Source: Candidatus Obscuribacterales bacterium (GTDB taxonomy: Bacteria; Cyanobacteriota; Vampirovibrionia; Obscuribacterales; Obscuribacteraceae). From it: DNA of 64,000 nucleotides. A program made the position numbers and the translations under genes. This document shows, one piece after another, positions 9,854 to 18,544 of this stretch (position 1 is the first letter of the stretch; every line of letters begins with the position of its first letter). The stretch is taken from positions 116,801 through 180,800 of the forward strand of contig JAIETF010000008.1 of NCBI GenBank assembly GCA_019745415.1. The letters run 5' to 3'. Under the pieces are notes generated by a model, which saw nothing but the letters and a program-made list of their open reading frames with translations, did not search any database and was not told where the DNA came from.

Positions 9854-11587
9854 ATGTCCGTAGAACTTAAGCGTCTGCCCTCCGATGTTGAACTGGCTAG
9901 ACAAACCATGCTGAGACCGATAACCGAGGTGGCGCATGATCTAGGCTTGAGTTCAGACGACCTTGAGCTTTATGGCAAATTTAAGGCCAAAGTTACCTAT
10001 GAGAAAGTGACAGCCTCTGCGGCTGCAAAAAAATTAGGTAAGCTGATTTTGGTAACCGCCATCACTCCGACAAAAAGTGGTGAAGGCAAGACTACTGTTT
10101 CGGTGGGCTTGGCTCAGGCTTTGCGCGCTCAGGGCTGTAAGTCGGCGGCTGCTTTGCGCGAACCTTCCATGGGCCCTGTATTTGGCCAGAAAGGCGGAGG
10201 TACTGGTGGTGGTTATTGCCAGCTTTTGCCCATGGACGAAATTAATTTGAACTTTACCGGTGATCTGCATGCCATCACCAGTGCCAACAATTTATTGGCG
10301 GCGATCATCGATAATCATATCTTTTTTGGCAATAAACTAGATATCGACCCCGCATCGATTACATTCAGGCGTTGTCTTGATGTCAATGATCGCAGTCTGC
10401 GCAGTCTGGTGCAGGGGGTCGGCGGTAAGAGCGCCGGTGTTCTGCGTGAGTCCGGTTTTGATATAACGGCTGCCTCGGAAGTTATGGCTTTGCTTTGCTT
10501 GTCTGATAGTTTTGTCGACTTGAAAAGAAGGCTGGGCAATATAGTGGTGGCGCAGACTCGCAGCGGCGCGCCGGTATTTGCCGGCCAGCTCGATGCGGTT
10601 GAACCGCTCTCGGTGATTTTGAAAGATGCCATCAAACCCAACCTCGTCCAAACTTCAGATGGCACGCCAGCCTTTGTGCACGGTGGACCTTTCGCCAATA
10701 TCGCCCATGGAACATCCACCGTCATTTCATCTCGTCTAGCTCTTTCTCTTTGCGATTATGTCGTCACCGAGTCGGGCTTTGGCGCCGACCTTGGTTTTGA
10801 AAAATTCTGCGATATAGTTGCCGCCTCTAGACCAGAACTTGTGCCCGCTTGCGTGGTACTGGTGGTCACTGTAAAAGCTTTGAAATTGCATGGAGAAATA
10901 AGTGAGAAAGCTCTTTCACGCGGGGCTGAGCCCCTACCGCTGAAAGAATCTCTGGCTGCAATCGAAAAGGGCTTCGCCAACGCATTCAGGCATGCCCAGG
11001 TGATTCAGTCTTTTGGTTTGCCTGTGCTTTTGGCAGTCAATAAATTCGACTTTGACCAGGACGAAGAGATTGAGAAAGTGTTGGAATTGGCTGAGCAACA
11101 TGGATTGAAGGCGCGTGTTTCTGAAATGTATAGGCGCGGCGCCGAGGGCGGAGAGGAACTGGCCAAGACCATTATTGAAATGACCGACCTGGAGCGAAGC
11201 TCTGAGACGAACTGCTTCAAGCCCGTCTATGGCGAAGGCGACACAGTTATTGAGAAGTTGGAGAAAATAGCTCGCACTGTATATGGTGCTTATCGAGTAA
11301 TTCTCACCGATGGGGCTCTCAAGAAACTGAAGTGGCTGGAGAAGAATGGCTTTGATAAATTGCCTGTCTGTGTGGCAAAAACCCAGTATTCTTTTTCAGA
11401 TGATCCTGGCAAAATAGGGGCGCCGACCGGCTTCAATATCACAGTCAGGGAGTTGCGCTTATCAAACGGTGCCGGCTTTGTTGTCGCCCTTACCGGCGAC
11501 ATTATGACCATGCCTGGTTTGCCGAAAGTGCCGGCTGGGGCTGCTATGAAAACCAATGACCAAGGTCAGATTGAGAAATTTTATTGA
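9854..11587 (+). CDS. fhs: Formate-tetrahydrofolate ligase
   Basis: 577 aa, close to the usual 555-560. It makes 10-formyl-THF from formate, ATP and THF, feeding purine and fMet synthesis. The P-loop-like PTKSGEGKTT is at residues 72-81, followed by EPSMGPVFGQKGGGTGGGY and the conserved DLHAITSANNLL. The end, TGDIMTMPGLPKVPAG, is intact. The ATG has AAGGGAAG about four bases upstream. The stop overlaps the next start as TGATG. Confidence 0.96.
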   Translation: MSVELKRLPSDVELARQTMLRPITEVAHDLGLSSDDLELYGKFKAKVTYEKVTASAAAKKLGKLILVTAITPTKSGEGKTTVSVGLAQALRAQGCKSAAALREPSMGPVFGQKGGGTGGGYCQLLPMDEINLNFTGDLHAITSANNLLAAIIDNHIFFGNKLDIDPASITFRRCLDVNDRSLRSLVQGVGGKSAGVLRESGFDITAASEVMALLCLSDSFVDLKRRLGNIVVAQTRSGAPVFAGQLDAVEPLSVILKDAIKPNLVQTSDGTPAFVHGGPFANIAHGTSTVISSRLALSLCDYVVTESGFGADLGFEKFCDIVAASRPELVPACVVLVVTVKALKLHGEISEKALSRGAEPLPLKESLAAIEKGFANAFRHAQVIQSFGLPVLLAVNKFDFDQDEEIEKVLELAEQHGLKARVSEMYRRGAEGGEELAKTIIEMTDLERSSETNCFKPVYGEGDTVIEKLEKIARTVYGAYRVILTDGALKKLKWLEKNGFDKLPVCVAKTQYSFSDDPGKIGAPTGFNITVRELRLSNGAGFVVALTGDIMTMPGLPKVPAGAAMKTNDQGQIEKFY

Positions 11588-12567
11588 TGTTTCAACTTTG
11601 CCTGTTCTTTAAATCTGTAAGGCCGGTGGTCAAGAACGCCCTGGTCAGCCTATGGCTCTTCGCTTATTTGTTTGTTTCTTGCGCGAGCCCGGCGCTTGCG
11701 GTCGATCGTCCATCCGACTATACCTTGCCTTCGACCATAGATTTTCTCCGGGCTCCAAAGGTTAGCTCATACGCTGATCTTTCTAAGAGTGCTCTAGACT
11801 TGGCCGCCTCTTTAGGAATAGCCGATGAACTGAGACGATTGGAAGCTCTTTCGCAAGAACCAAAAGCCAGTCGTGACCGGCTGGAAATGCTTGTGCTTAA
11901 GCAAGCGCTGAGTGAGCAAATAATGTCTCAAGGATTTGAGGTTCGTTCGGTTATTTCTAAAATAGATACCGAAATTGCCGATTCGGACGACTTGCAAGCT
12001 TTGTTGGAAGAGCGCAGAGATCGCGCTGTGCGCCTCAACTCTATAGCCAACTTTGTCAGCGGCGGTATCACTGGTATATTGGGTAGTTCCTTCAATTTGG
12101 GTGGTATTGATAAGCGGGTGGATGATAGTATCGACCTTAGCGATGGTGTTGTGCAAAGTGGTCTGGCATTGCTGGCACTAAAGCAGCAAAGCGGCGAAAA
12201 ACGCATCGCCAGCGGTTTACCAAATATGCTTTCAAGAGTTTTGGGGTCTAAACCAGCTGTCGAGTATCCTGAAACAGTTTGGAATTTTCTCAATTCAGTA
12301 CCTAATGCCGGTGGTGAGAATCGCACTCGTCGGCAAATCATGATGGATCATTGGCGTCGGCTTGGTCTGATTGATAGAAATAGAAGAGATAAGACGGCTG
12401 AGGATGAAAGGTTGAAGACTATCGTTGGTACCAAGCCAAAGAGTCTGGTTTCCATTGATTTGCTTGATGCGCGTTCAGCCATGCTGCACGATCTTAGGGC
12501 AATGGTATCTGAGATGGACAATTATCTTCTTGAGTTGACTCTGTTTCTCAAGACCATAAAAATCTAG
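11587..12567 (+). CDS. Exported protein of unknown function
   Basis: 326 aa, not recognised. The open frame begins at a TTG one codon earlier, but ATG 11587 sits in a TGATG overlap with the fhs stop and is the better start. Residues about 14-38 are a hydrophobic stretch ending SPALA, consistent with a signal peptide. The rest is hydrophilic and largely helical, with a Gly/Ser-containing central segment (about 150-175). There are no catalytic motifs. Translational coupling to fhs says it is co-expressed, not that it is metabolically related. Confidence 0.75.
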   Translation: MFQLCLFFKSVRPVVKNALVSLWLFAYLFVSCASPALAVDRPSDYTLPSTIDFLRAPKVSSYADLSKSALDLAASLGIADELRRLEALSQEPKASRDRLEMLVLKQALSEQIMSQGFEVRSVISKIDTEIADSDDLQALLEERRDRAVRLNSIANFVSGGITGILGSSFNLGGIDKRVDDSIDLSDGVVQSGLALLALKQQSGEKRIASGLPNMLSRVLGSKPAVEYPETVWNFLNSVPNAGGENRTRRQIMMDHWRRLGLIDRNRRDKTAEDERLKTIVGTKPKSLVSIDLLDARSAMLHDLRAMVSEMDNYLLELTLFLKTIKI

Positions 12568-12575
12568 GGGGTTAG

Positions 12576-12815
12576 TTGTCACAAGTAGAGCATAATTTTT
12601 ATTGTGTCACCACTGATGATGCTAATTCTCTAGGGCGGGAATTAGAGCGGCTTGGTCATAAAATTGTCGCAGTTGAGAAAGACGGACAGGGCTATAGTTT
12701 GGTCACCGAAGAGTCGACCGAACTAGCCCAAGCCACCATTAACGCTGCCAATCTGCAAGCCCTAGCCGAAGAGTTTGATGCCGTCTATGATGGCTTCAAT
12801 ACAGCCATAGAGTAA
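12576..12815 (+). CDS. Small RraB-like protein (possible ribonuclease inhibitor)
   Basis: 79 aa, TTG start with a G-rich Shine-Dalgarno (AGGGGG, 12566-12571) four bases upstream. The layout (N-terminal beta strand, ANSLGRELERLGHKIVAVE, then a helix, ending EEFDAVYDGFNTAIE) resembles the RraB domain, where a small protein inhibits RNase E and ends in a yDGW-like motif. Here Phe replaces Trp. The assignment rests on fold-like similarity read by eye; a plain hypothetical protein is the alternative. It lies 8 bp after the previous gene. Confidence 0.5.
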   Translation: MSQVEHNFYCVTTDDANSLGRELERLGHKIVAVEKDGQGYSLVTEESTELAQATINAANLQALAEEFDAVYDGFNTAIE

Positions 12816-12930
12816 GCTTAAGCAAAAGTAATTCGGCTCATTGCCAAAATCGCCTGACAATCTTGGCGCTCAAGGTAGAATTGCCGATTGGCGTCTCTAT
12901 ATTTTTCTTACGCACCGGTAATCGAATTTA

Positions 12931-14250
12931 ATGGCAAAGAATCTGGGAGCAAAAGAACTCCTGCAGGGTCTCTTTAGTGTGCCGAGGGAAGAGCGTCTGC
13001 GCGCCTCTCTTTTGTTTGGTTGGCTTTTCCTCTTTATCACAACCTATTATGTTCTAAGACCGGTCAGGCGAGGTATTGTTCTTGACGGTTTAGGCAATGA
13101 CAATATGTGCTTTGTCTATATGGGAACCGCCTTGGTCACCGGGTTGACTGTTTATGTTTACTCTCGCTTTGCTCATTTACCTCGACGGGTTTTGATTGGC
13201 ACCATCTATAGTGTCTTTTTTCTCAATCTACTTGCTTTCTATTTTGCATTGCCAGGCGGCGGTAGCATTATGGCCGGAGTTTTCTGGGTCTGGCTTGATG
13301 TCTTTTCCATCATGGGCGTTACTTTGTTCTGGATGTATGCCAATGATGTTTACGATAGTGCTGCAGCCCGCACTCTTTTCGGCATAATCTCGGCCGGCGG
13401 TGGTTTAGGGGCCGTCACCGGTAGTTCTATAACAGTCTCTTTAGTGAAAGCCTTTGGCACTTACAATATGCTCTTGGTGGCGGCTGCCCTGATTCTTTTA
13501 GCTTTGGGCCTGTTTTTGACTCTAGAGAAAACCTCTAGGGTGACTCATATGAGAAGACCGACTATGGAGCTGAAGAAAGCCGATTTGTCAAGGTGGGACG
13601 CAGTCTTCAAAGCCATACTTAGCAGTCGGTTTCTAGTTTTTCTTTCTTTGCTTGTTTGTTTTGAGCGAATTACCCCCGATTTCATACAGTATCTCTATAA
13701 CGATGTTTTGCACAACATGGCCAGTGGTGTTGATGCAATCACTCAACTTGATGCGGGGCTTGAGCGCACCCGTGGTTTAGTGGAATTCATCGTCGAACTC
13801 TTCTTTGTTTCTCTCATTCTTAAGAAGGCTGGCACTCGGTTTTGTCTTTCTTCTTCGGCTGCGACAATACTTTCGGCGGTGGTCTTATTCGCCCTGGTGG
13901 GCAATCCGCTCTTAATAGTTTGTGCCTTTCATTTAGATGAGGGTATGCGCCATGCCTGGTTTAAGTCGGCTAAGGAGTTGACCTATACTGTGACAAGCCG
14001 TGATGTGCTCTATAACATCAAGCCTGTTATTGAAATGTTCTTTTATAGATTTGCCAGAGGCTTTGCCGGTTTAGCCATTTACTGCAGTCAAGCTTTGCAT
14101 TTAGGCGTCAAAGGGGTAATGGCTCTTACTGCTGTTTCTTCTTTCGTTTGGCTATTTGCCGCCTTTGGTTTGACTAGAGAGTTCGAGCGTCTCGAAAGAG
14201 AGAAAGCTACAGAGCCAATATTGGAGCCGGTAGCGGAGTCAGTTTCGTAA
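12931..14250 (+). CDS. Npt/TLC-like MFS transporter
   Basis: 439 aa, about 10-12 hydrophobic segments. The N-terminal TTYYVLRPVRRGIVLDGLG resembles the first membrane helix of Npt1/Npt2-type nucleotide (ATP/ADP) translocases, where a YxLRP motif precedes a basic residue. Non-parasite members of this MFS-related family occur in free-living bacteria and their substrates are mostly unknown. There is no SSF/ABC motif. A 115-bp gap separates it from the upstream gene. The C-terminal tail is acidic and soluble. Confidence 0.65.
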   Translation: MAKNLGAKELLQGLFSVPREERLRASLLFGWLFLFITTYYVLRPVRRGIVLDGLGNDNMCFVYMGTALVTGLTVYVYSRFAHLPRRVLIGTIYSVFFLNLLAFYFALPGGGSIMAGVFWVWLDVFSIMGVTLFWMYANDVYDSAAARTLFGIISAGGGLGAVTGSSITVSLVKAFGTYNMLLVAAALILLALGLFLTLEKTSRVTHMRRPTMELKKADLSRWDAVFKAILSSRFLVFLSLLVCFERITPDFIQYLYNDVLHNMASGVDAITQLDAGLERTRGLVEFIVELFFVSLILKKAGTRFCLSSSAATILSAVVLFALVGNPLLIVCAFHLDEGMRHAWFKSAKELTYTVTSRDVLYNIKPVIEMFFYRFARGFAGLAIYCSQALHLGVKGVMALTAVSSFVWLFAAFGLTREFERLEREKATEPILEPVAESVS

Positions 14251-14277
14251 CGGGCAGACCCGGCAAGATGAGAAAAG

Positions 14278-14955
14278 CTACTGCTGGAAAGGCAGTCTAA
14301 GGCGCGCCAGCGGAAAAACTTCTAGACCGAGCATTTGCAGTAGCTCTGGGTAGAGGTCCACTTCTTTTTCCAGATGACCGATCATATTTTCTTTCAGGTC
14401 GGCGATGTGCAAGTAGAGTTCTTCAAGCTCTCTATTGTTATGTTTTTCTTTCAAGAGCGCCGACCCTTTGCACAGTTGAGCGATCATGCGCCAGATGGTC
14501 TCGTTTTCAATGCGATGGGCTTCGACTATGTCTTCTATGAAGTTTCTAGCGGTGTCGTCTTTGCGTCCGTTGGCCACCTCTAAGAGCATAGGGAAAATGC
14601 TCTCGTCTTCTTCTCTAGCATGTGAACCCAACCTATGGCAAAGCATTTCCACTGTGTCGGCCAGTTCTTCGAAAGATTTGTCTTTGATTTGGGGGCGCAG
14701 GCTTTTAACTAAGTCTTTAAGCACAGGAATATTGGTTTCGAGATAGCTATGATGCATTTCTTGCACCAGCTTGATCTTTCTTTCAGTCTCGGTAACTTTA
14801 CTCAAAAGCCCAGATTCGCCGGCCTTTTCCCGACTAGCTTCAGTTTCTTTGCCTGGATTGGCTTGCCAGTTTGACGAATAGATTTGAATTGAACTGACCG
14901 AATTAGTGGCGATGTTATGGATTCCGCGGCATACCTGACATGGTGTTTTGTCCAT
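14278..14955 (-). CDS. Hemerythrin HHE-domain protein with N-terminal CxxC
   Basis: 225 aa. Two helical HHE halves are visible: EMHHSYLE and SHAREEDESIFP, then EAHRIENETI and HLEKEVDLYP, which supply the His/Glu ligands of a non-haem di-iron site. Such proteins bind O2, sense or scavenge NO, or protect Fe-S centres. The mature N-terminus carries CQVCRGIH, a possible metal or thiol site not part of the HHE fold. The open frame runs 30 codons further upstream, but ATG 14955 has GAGGAA six bases ahead, so the shorter form is preferred. Its 3' end faces the transporter 28 bp away. Confidence 0.85.
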   Translation of the reverse strand: MDKTPCQVCRGIHNIATNSVSSIQIYSSNWQANPGKETEASREKAGESGLLSKVTETERKIKLVQEMHHSYLETNIPVLKDLVKSLRPQIKDKSFEELADTVEMLCHRLGSHAREEDESIFPMLLEVANGRKDDTARNFIEDIVEAHRIENETIWRMIAQLCKGSALLKEKHNNRELEELYLHIADLKENMIGHLEKEVDLYPELLQMLGLEVFPLARLRLPFQQ

Positions 14956-15080
14956 GACATTTCCTCGCTGCGTTTTTTCTAATTGTACAGTCTTTAATTT
15001 GCATATGAAAACACTAAGGTATATGGGCGGCTCAAACCTATACAATTGGGTTGTTAAGTGGTGGGGATGGTCTCTTTTAA

Positions 15081-15938
15081 ATGGCTAAGTCGCGCGAAGT
15101 TAAGTATGTACCCAGGCAGCCCCAGGCCAAGGCAGAAATGCCCAAGCTGCCTGAGATGATTGATTCTCAGAACAAGACCTGCGACCAGGTATTTTGGGGG
15201 GTTCTGATTGGGGGCGAGGCCCTGGCTTTGGTGATGATTTATTTCGGGGGCAAGAATCTAGTCGAAGCGCTCACTGGTGCGCCGAACTGGGGACTGATCG
15301 CTATGGCCGCCCTCACCATAATTTTTGGTCTGATCACAGCCATCGGTACATTTAGAGCAAGTTTGGTCATGGCTGTCATGACTGCCGCCCGCACAATGTC
15401 TTTTGAAGCTTGCCGTCAGTATTGCATGAAGGCTGTAAAGGCGAGAGCCTTTATTCCCGGTGGAGTGGCCTGGGCGATTCAGACCTTGCTTGAGTTTATG
15501 GTGCAGAAGGGCGAATTCGATCAAGTCATCGAAGTGGGTGAGCGTGAATATAATGCCGCTCTAGCCAAGAATCCAAAAGAGTATGGTTTTGGCAGTGTCT
15601 GCGCTTGCGTTGGCACTGCTTATTCGATGAAACAGGACTTTCATAAGTCGGTGGACTGGTTGGAGAAGGCGGCAAACCAGTATAAAGAGATGTTTGCCAG
15701 CCTGGAAAAGGGTAATAAAACCGCAAAAATACCTGGTGGCGCCGACAATGTTTATTTGCGCTATGCTGAAACGATGCTTGCTCTGAGTGGCTCCTACTTA
15801 CGTTTGAATGACAAGCGTAATGCCAAAGATAAAGTATCCATGGTCTATGAATTGACCAAGAAAGTGAAAGACGGACCGGAAAAAGAGACTATCTTGAAGC
15901 GTGCGCAGGAGATAGGTAAATATCTCAAACACTGGTAG
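15081..15938 (+). CDS. Membrane-anchored TPR-like protein
   Basis: 285 aa. A basic/Pro-rich N-terminus is followed by two membrane helices (about 37-60 and 72-105), then a long soluble helical domain. Residues about 130-275 look like TPR units, for example YGFGSVCACVGTAYSMKQDFHKSVDWLEKAANQY. It is probably a membrane scaffold with the repeats in the cytoplasm. It is followed after 6 bp by another envelope protein, so the pair likely works together. No specific family is recognised. Confidence 0.7.
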   Translation: MAKSREVKYVPRQPQAKAEMPKLPEMIDSQNKTCDQVFWGVLIGGEALALVMIYFGGKNLVEALTGAPNWGLIAMAALTIIFGLITAIGTFRASLVMAVMTAARTMSFEACRQYCMKAVKARAFIPGGVAWAIQTLLEFMVQKGEFDQVIEVGEREYNAALAKNPKEYGFGSVCACVGTAYSMKQDFHKSVDWLEKAANQYKEMFASLEKGNKTAKIPGGADNVYLRYAETMLALSGSYLRLNDKRNAKDKVSMVYELTKKVKDGPEKETILKRAQEIGKYLKHW

Positions 15939-15944
15939 AAATTG

Positions 15945-16775
15945 ATGAATTCTAGTCTACAAAACGCTTTCAAGGTAAGTCTTTGTCTTGCAATTCTTCT
16001 TCTTGCTTTCTTCTGGTCTATTCCGGGTCGGTCTGAAACTATTCAAGGCGGCATCAGTCATGCCGAGTATATGCCGCCGCTTTCAGCCGGCGGTAATCAA
16101 CAAAGTTCTTATCAACAAAGTTCTTATCCCAGCCAACTCCTAAGTTCTTCAGCGACTCGCTATGGGCAGCAGTACTATCAGCCCAAATTGCAGAAGTATG
16201 TGGAATGGTTCCAGATTCCCAATTGGATGGCTGGAACTTGGTCTAAGCAGGGAGATTTGACCGTCTCTGCCACTGACTTGAATACCGGCTATCGCTCTAA
16301 TCAACAGAGTTGGGTTGATAATCGCATGGTGGTTACTTTTGGTCACCAAATGGATAGGCAAGGTGGGATTTGGCAGGCTAATGTTCTGCCTGCTGAGACT
16401 GATTCAATGTCGGGCTCCAAGATGGTTCGCTTTATGGCTGTTTCTCGGCGTCTGGAAGCCTCAGACCAGTCTGGTCTAGTGACACGCACCCATTATGTGA
16501 TCACCGAATCTTCGGCCGGTACAGGGCAGATTGCCGATCAATTTCAGCAAGAGTCACTAAATCACTACGGCATTTTGCAAGACGGTGAACTAATAAATCG
16601 CAGTTCCAATAGGGTCTTTAGCTATGCAGGACGACCAATGCGCGACGGCAATCTAGAGAGTCGCTTCAACCGAGTAGCGGCCTTTAGCCCACGCACCGAA
16701 TTGGATGGTTTCGACCTGGCTGCTAGTTTCAAGCAATATTTAAACTCAATTGGGCGAGGCGATTTAGCGCCTTAA
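15945..16775 (+). CDS. Exported protein of unknown function
   Basis: 276 aa. The frame opens at TTG 15942 but ATG 15945 is the natural start. Residues about 10-32 form a signal peptide. A Gln/Ser/Tyr-rich segment (about 45-65) contains a QQSSY duplication, then a compact domain beginning WFQIPNWMAGTWSKQGD, which looks like a beta-rich lipocalin-type or similar fold, though I cannot name it. It is likely co-transcribed with the upstream membrane TPR protein. Confidence 0.7.
   Translation: MNSSLQNAFKVSLCLAILLLAFFWSIPGRSETIQGGISHAEYMPPLSAGGNQQSSYQQSSYPSQLLSSSATRYGQQYYQPKLQKYVEWFQIPNWMAGTWSKQGDLTVSATDLNTGYRSNQQSWVDNRMVVTFGHQMDRQGGIWQANVLPAETDSMSGSKMVRFMAVSRRLEASDQSGLVTRTHYVITESSAGTGQIADQFQQESLNHYGILQDGELINRSSNRVFSYAGRPMRDGNLESRFNRVAAFSPRTELDGFDLAASFKQYLNSIGRGDLAP
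16096..16125 (+). repeat. 15-bp tandem duplication
   Basis: ATCAACAAAGTTCTT occurs twice back to back, encoding the QQSSY-QQSSY segment of the exported protein. The copies are identical, so the event is recent or the sequence is under slippage. Confidence 0.9.
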
Positions 16776-17138
16776 GTCGACTAGTTTCTCTATAAGTTGG
16801 CTGATAAGTTTTGGTGCCAAGAAAATTTTTCTTCCTCTTGAGTTCTGTCCGGGCAAGTCAAAATAGCAGGGGTTAATTCTCCTTGACAAGCTGTCTTTTT
16901 CGATAAATCTTCCTCTGGTATTTGCTAATATTTTTCTCAGAGGGGGGTCCTGACACCATCCATTACTCAGTCTTAAAACCAAGACTTTCCAGGGCTGGCC
17001 CCTCACCAATTAAATAGCAAGTTCTCAATCTGCTCGACTAGAAAGCAATAACAGTGAAGTTGATTTTTTATTCTTTTCTGCTGGCTATCACCACACTAGC
17101 AGGCTACAGCTCGCTCTATCAGATGTAAGATTGTCGAG
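16776..17138. other. 363-bp intergenic region, no clear gene
   Basis: Nothing strong is visible. There is a TTGACA at 16883-16888 without a well-spaced -10, an AT palindrome (AAGAAAATTTTTCTT, 16819-16833), and a 24-codon GTG frame at 17054-17128 encoding a hydrophobic peptide. I treat the peptide as unsupported because it has no ribosome binding site. Confidence 0.5.
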
Positions 17139-17729
17139 ATGAATGAACTCGATGTCCGTCACCTGCTCTATCAAACCGAAATACGGCGTGTGCTGGCCGG
17201 TAACCCTGGACATAGGGTTGTAGACGAGCTTGAGCTGGCTCGCGGTGAAGTGCGGGTCGATGTAGCGGTGATAGGCGATATCTTGCATGGCTATGAGATC
17301 AAGAGTGCCCGAGATAATCTATTGCGCTTGCCTAGGCAAAGAGACTTTTACGGCAAGGTCTTTGAAAAAATGACTCTGGTTGCCGATGAAAAACATGTGG
17401 AAGAGGCTGTAAAGATTGTCCCGGTTAAATGGGGGCTGATTTCGGTAGGGCTGCGCGACGGAAAGCCTTATGCCGAAGAGATTTGGCCTGCCAGGCTCAA
17501 TAATGAGTCTCTCGATGCGCTGGCTATCGCGCAGTTGCTTTGGCGAGAGGAAGCAATTGAACTTATGGAGTATTTCGATCTTGACCGAGGCTTGCGCGAT
17601 AAACCGCGCAAGATTCTCTGGCAAACTCTGGCCAATAAATTGACCGTAAAAGAGCTGAAAGCTTTTGTTTGCTATAAGCTGCGCACTCGTAAAGACTGGA
17701 AATTACCAAAGAGAGTTTTCGGTCACTGA
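17139..17729 (+). CDS. sce7726 family protein (PD-(D/E)XK-like)
   Basis: 196 aa, ATG start. The N-terminus MNELDVRHLLYQTEI, then VVDELELARGEVRVDVAVIGDILHGYEIKSARDNL, matches my recollection of the sce7726 family. The Asp in RVDVAV followed by Glu-x-Lys in YEIKS is the core of the PD-(D/E)XK nuclease superfamily, so a nuclease-like fold is likely; activity is unproven. Members are scattered and often linked to mobile or defence regions, but here no partner nuclease, methylase or mobile gene lies alongside. It is bracketed by a 363-bp gap and a convergent response regulator. Confidence 0.75.
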   Translation: MNELDVRHLLYQTEIRRVLAGNPGHRVVDELELARGEVRVDVAVIGDILHGYEIKSARDNLLRLPRQRDFYGKVFEKMTLVADEKHVEEAVKIVPVKWGLISVGLRDGKPYAEEIWPARLNNESLDALAIAQLLWREEAIELMEYFDLDRGLRDKPRKILWQTLANKLTVKELKAFVCYKLRTRKDWKLPKRVFGH

Positions 17730-17765
17730 AATAAGAGACTGGGCTCTCTAAAGGCGAAAGACTGA

Positions 17766-18443
17766 TTATTTTGAGCGCAGTCTATAGCCGATTCTCGGAA
17801 TGTTCTCGATTACCGAATTGTTCTCATCGCCTTCATCAAGAGCTTTGCGTAGTCTTTTGATGGCCGTGCGTAGGGCATCGGTTCCGGTTTCGGCATCGGT
17901 GTTCCAAACTCGCATCATCAGGGCTTCGGTACTGTAAACCTTGTCTGGATTCTTCATAAAAAACTCCAAGAGCGAGAAGTCTTTCGGCAGAAGATGCAGT
18001 TCTTGCCCACCTTTGGTAATCGTATGTTTAATGGGATCCAACTCGATATCTCTTACCTTTATGGTAGATGAAGCCATCATTGAGGGGCGTCTCATCAGAG
18101 CTCTCAGTCTTGCCGATAGTTCTTTCATACTAAAAGGCTTGGTCAGATAATCATCAGCACCGGCTTCAAACCCTTCTTCTTTGCTGTCTATAGTGCCTTT
18201 GCCGGTGAGCATCAAGACCGGCGTCATGCCTTTCATATTGCGGTAGCGGCGCAATATTTCTACTCCATCCATGCCCGGCAACTGCCAGTCCAGAATGATA
18301 AGGTCATAGTCACCTTGTCTCAAATATTCCCAGCCGAGAGCGCCGTCATGGACTATCTCAAGGCTGAAATTCTCAGCCTGAAGCCATTCTCGCACCATCG
18401 AACTGAGATCTTTATCGTCTTCAACGTATAGTATTTTGGGCAT
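17766..18443 (-). CDS. OmpR/PhoB-family response regulator
   Basis: 225 aa from ATG 18443 (MPKILYVEDD). The receiver domain has the acidic pair in YVEDD, the phospho-acceptor Asp in LIILDWQLPGMDG, Thr in LMLTGKG and Lys in YLTKPF. The C-terminal winged helix ends ENIPRIGYRLRSK. It is divergent from a histidine kinase, its likely partner. The frame extends 15 codons further, but response regulators start at this MPKI. A direct repeat of ATGCCCAAAAT surrounds the start, and the upstream copy lies in another frame closer to an AGAAGGAAAG Shine-Dalgarno. Confidence 0.93.
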   Translation of the reverse strand: MPKILYVEDDKDLSSMVREWLQAENFSLEIVHDGALGWEYLRQGDYDLIILDWQLPGMDGVEILRRYRNMKGMTPVLMLTGKGTIDSKEEGFEAGADDYLTKPFSMKELSARLRALMRRPSMMASSTIKVRDIELDPIKHTITKGGQELHLLPKDFSLLEFFMKNPDKVYSTEALMMRVWNTDAETGTDALRTAIKRLRKALDEGDENNSVIENIPRIGYRLRSK

Positions 18444-18459
18444 AGAAAATTTTGGGCAT
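18433..18459 (-). repeat. Duplicated start-codon segment of the response regulator
   Basis: The 11-mer ATGCCCAAAAT (minus strand) occurs at 18443-18433 and again at 18459-18449, 16 bp apart. The upstream copy follows AGAAGGAAAG directly but opens a frame of only about a dozen codons, whereas the downstream copy opens the real gene. Confidence 0.85.
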
Positions 18460-18544
18460 CTTTCCTTCTGATTTTCCATCAACATCAATCAATATAAATC
18501 ATAGGCGCTAAACTATACAGGTGCCTTGCAAAGGGAAATTTAAA

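Noticed and set aside
14251..14262. CGGG-CAGA-CCCG hairpin as a terminator between the transporter and hemerythrin genes
   Set aside because: Only four base pairs and no T tract on either side.
16883..16910. Promoter for the sce7726-family gene
   Set aside because: TTGACA is followed by no acceptable -10 at 16-18 bp spacing, and the gene is over 220 bp away.
17054..17128. 24-codon GTG frame coding a hydrophobic, lipoprotein-leader-like peptide
   Set aside because: No Shine-Dalgarno, no lipobox Cys, and it ends 10 bp before a well-supported gene. A small membrane peptide is possible but unsupported.
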